From assembly GCA_021777685.1 (NCBI GenBank), contig JAJYDH010000387.1, positions 1 through 6,261 of the forward strand: DNA of 6,261 bases, given 5' to 3'. The notes under the pieces were generated by a model that saw nothing but the letters and a program-made list of their open reading frames with translations, searched no databases and was not told the origin of the DNA. Shown in pieces: positions 5,535 to 6,261 of the stretch; position 1 is the first letter of the stretch, and every line of letters starts with the position of its first letter. The position numbers were made by a program, and so were the translations under genes. Source of the DNA: Planctomycetota bacterium (lineage in GTDB: Bacteria; Planctomycetota; Planctomycetia; Isosphaerales; Isosphaeraceae).

Positions 5535-6261
5535 TCAGACCGCCCCCGCCATCGCCGTGAGCTGGACGACCGACCGCCCTTGCTCCTTGGCCAGGTATTC
5601 GCGCCCCTTCTTGACGTGGATGTGGTCCCAGGGCAGGACCTCGTCGACCGGGCGGGTCCGCTGGCTGTAGGACGCGACGTCGATGCCGAGGTCGTCGAAG
5701 ACGGACCACCAGAGGCGGGCGTTGAAGTGCTCGGTCCAGGCGTCGAGCCTCGCCCCTCGCCTCCAGGCTTCTTCCAGCGCGGCGGCGACGCGGCGGTCGC
5801 CCCTGGTCAGGATGCCTTCGAGCAGGCTGGTCTCGATCGAGTGGCACTTGACCGTCACCGACTTGATCCGGACCTGCTGGCGGATGTAGCGATGGGCCCA
5901 GTGGAAGTACTCGCGGTCCTGCATCCCGTTCCACTGGTAGGGCGTGTGCGGCTTGGGGACGAAGTTAGAGACGCTGGCGGTGACGTCGGCGAACCGGCCG
6001 GTCACGTCCTTGCCGATCCGGGCGATCGTCTCGGCCATCTCGACGATCCCGTCCAGGTCGGCGGGGCGCTCGCCGGGCAGGCCGCACATGAAGTAGAGCT
6101 TGACCTTCCGCCACCCCCGGCGGAACGCCTCGGCCGCCCCTTCGTACAGGTCCTTGTTGTCGATCGGCTTGCGGATCTGCTCGCGCATGTCGTCGCGGGC
6201 GACCTCGGGGGCGAGCGTCAGGCCGCCTCGCCGGCCCTCCTGGAGCAGCGCCGAGATCGGA
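5535..6261 (-). CDS. TIGR03960-like B12-type radical SAM protein, C-terminal part (5' end outside window)
   Basis: The frame is open to the right edge. From the edge it reads PISALLQEGRRGGLTLAPEV, then KVKLYFMCGLPGE, SNFVPKPHTPYQW, and SIETSLLEGILTRGDRRV, then a region with DAWTEHFNARLWW and LPWDHIHVKKGREYL, ending in TGA. RGGLTLAPE, KLYFM.GLP.E, FVPKPHTP.QW, S..EG...RGDRR and LPWDHI are hallmarks of the uncharacterised radical SAM family TIGR03960, which carries an N-terminal B12-binding-like domain. The 4Fe-4S CxxxCxxC motif lies in the missing N-terminal part. An internal ATG at 6188 falls within the conserved block and is not the true start. In many bacteria this family sits beside a DUF2344 (TIGR03936) protein, often with ribonuclease E/G; here the next gene is not DUF2344 and no DUF2344-like extension is seen before the stop. 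It leads the visible minus-strand cluster. The reaction of the family is not known to me. Confidence 0.88.
   Translation of the reverse strand, partial: PISALLQEGRRGGLTLAPEVARDDMREQIRKPIDNKDLYEGAAEAFRRGWRKVKLYFMCGLPGERPADLDGIVEMAETIARIGKDVTGRFADVTASVSNFVPKPHTPYQWNGMQDREYFHWAHRYIRQQVRIKSVTVKCHSIETSLLEGILTRGDRRVAAALEEAWRRGARLDAWTEHFNARLWWSVFDDLGIDVASYSQRTRPVDEVLPWDHIHVKKGREYLAKEQGRSVVQLTAMAGAV

Noticed and set aside
5218..5934. A 238-residue minus-strand open frame spanning the gap between the radical SAM and 184-residue genes
   Set aside because: It is out of frame with both recognised genes, Arg/Pro-rich, and matches no motif.

Overview
The window is very GC-rich and coding almost throughout, with G/C-dominated third positions and long spurious open frames on the opposite strand. 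The protein set points to a planctomycete, probably of the Isosphaeraceae/Gemmataceae type. That set is a membrane-anchored Ser/Thr kinase tail, a YfhO-like membrane protein, a second GT-C-like membrane protein, and a B12-type radical SAM protein of the TIGR03960 kind. The taxonomic call is inference from overall character, not from a marker gene.

Layout: (1) positions 1-443, plus strand, hold the C-terminal end of a Ser/Thr protein kinase with one membrane helix and a short proline-rich tail. (2) Only 14 bases after its stop, in convergent orientation, comes the end of a minus-strand gene cluster. Read in its own direction from the right edge of the window, the cluster is: the C-terminal half of a TIGR03960-like radical SAM protein (5535 to beyond 6261); a 109-base gap with two hairpins; a 184-residue protein of unknown function (4871-5425); a 619-residue polytopic GT-C-like membrane protein (3007-4866); and an 850-residue YfhO-like membrane protein (458-3010). 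The last three are tightly packed, with a 4-base gap and then a 4-base GTGA stop/start overlap, so they are very probably one operon. The radical SAM gene may be read through or may be a separate unit. No stretch longer than 109 bases lacks a gene.

How the genes may work together: the two large membrane proteins have the layout of lipid-carrier-dependent glycosyltransferases or related envelope proteins (acidic residues just after the first helix, many helices, soluble C-terminal part). Translational coupling suggests they are needed together, perhaps in modification of a cell-surface glycan or lipid. The substrate cannot be read from the sequence.

The most unusual element is a tract at about 4066-4261 inside the GT-C-like gene. 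It is built almost entirely of palindromic repeats: four related copies in a nested, mirror-symmetric arrangement, an AT-richer inverted repeat, and a perfect 17-bp-stem hairpin. It is read through in frame and encodes about 65-70 residues of a loop between two membrane helices. It looks like dispersed palindromic repeats inserted in a gene without breaking it. I found no clear case of a complete new biological system in this window.
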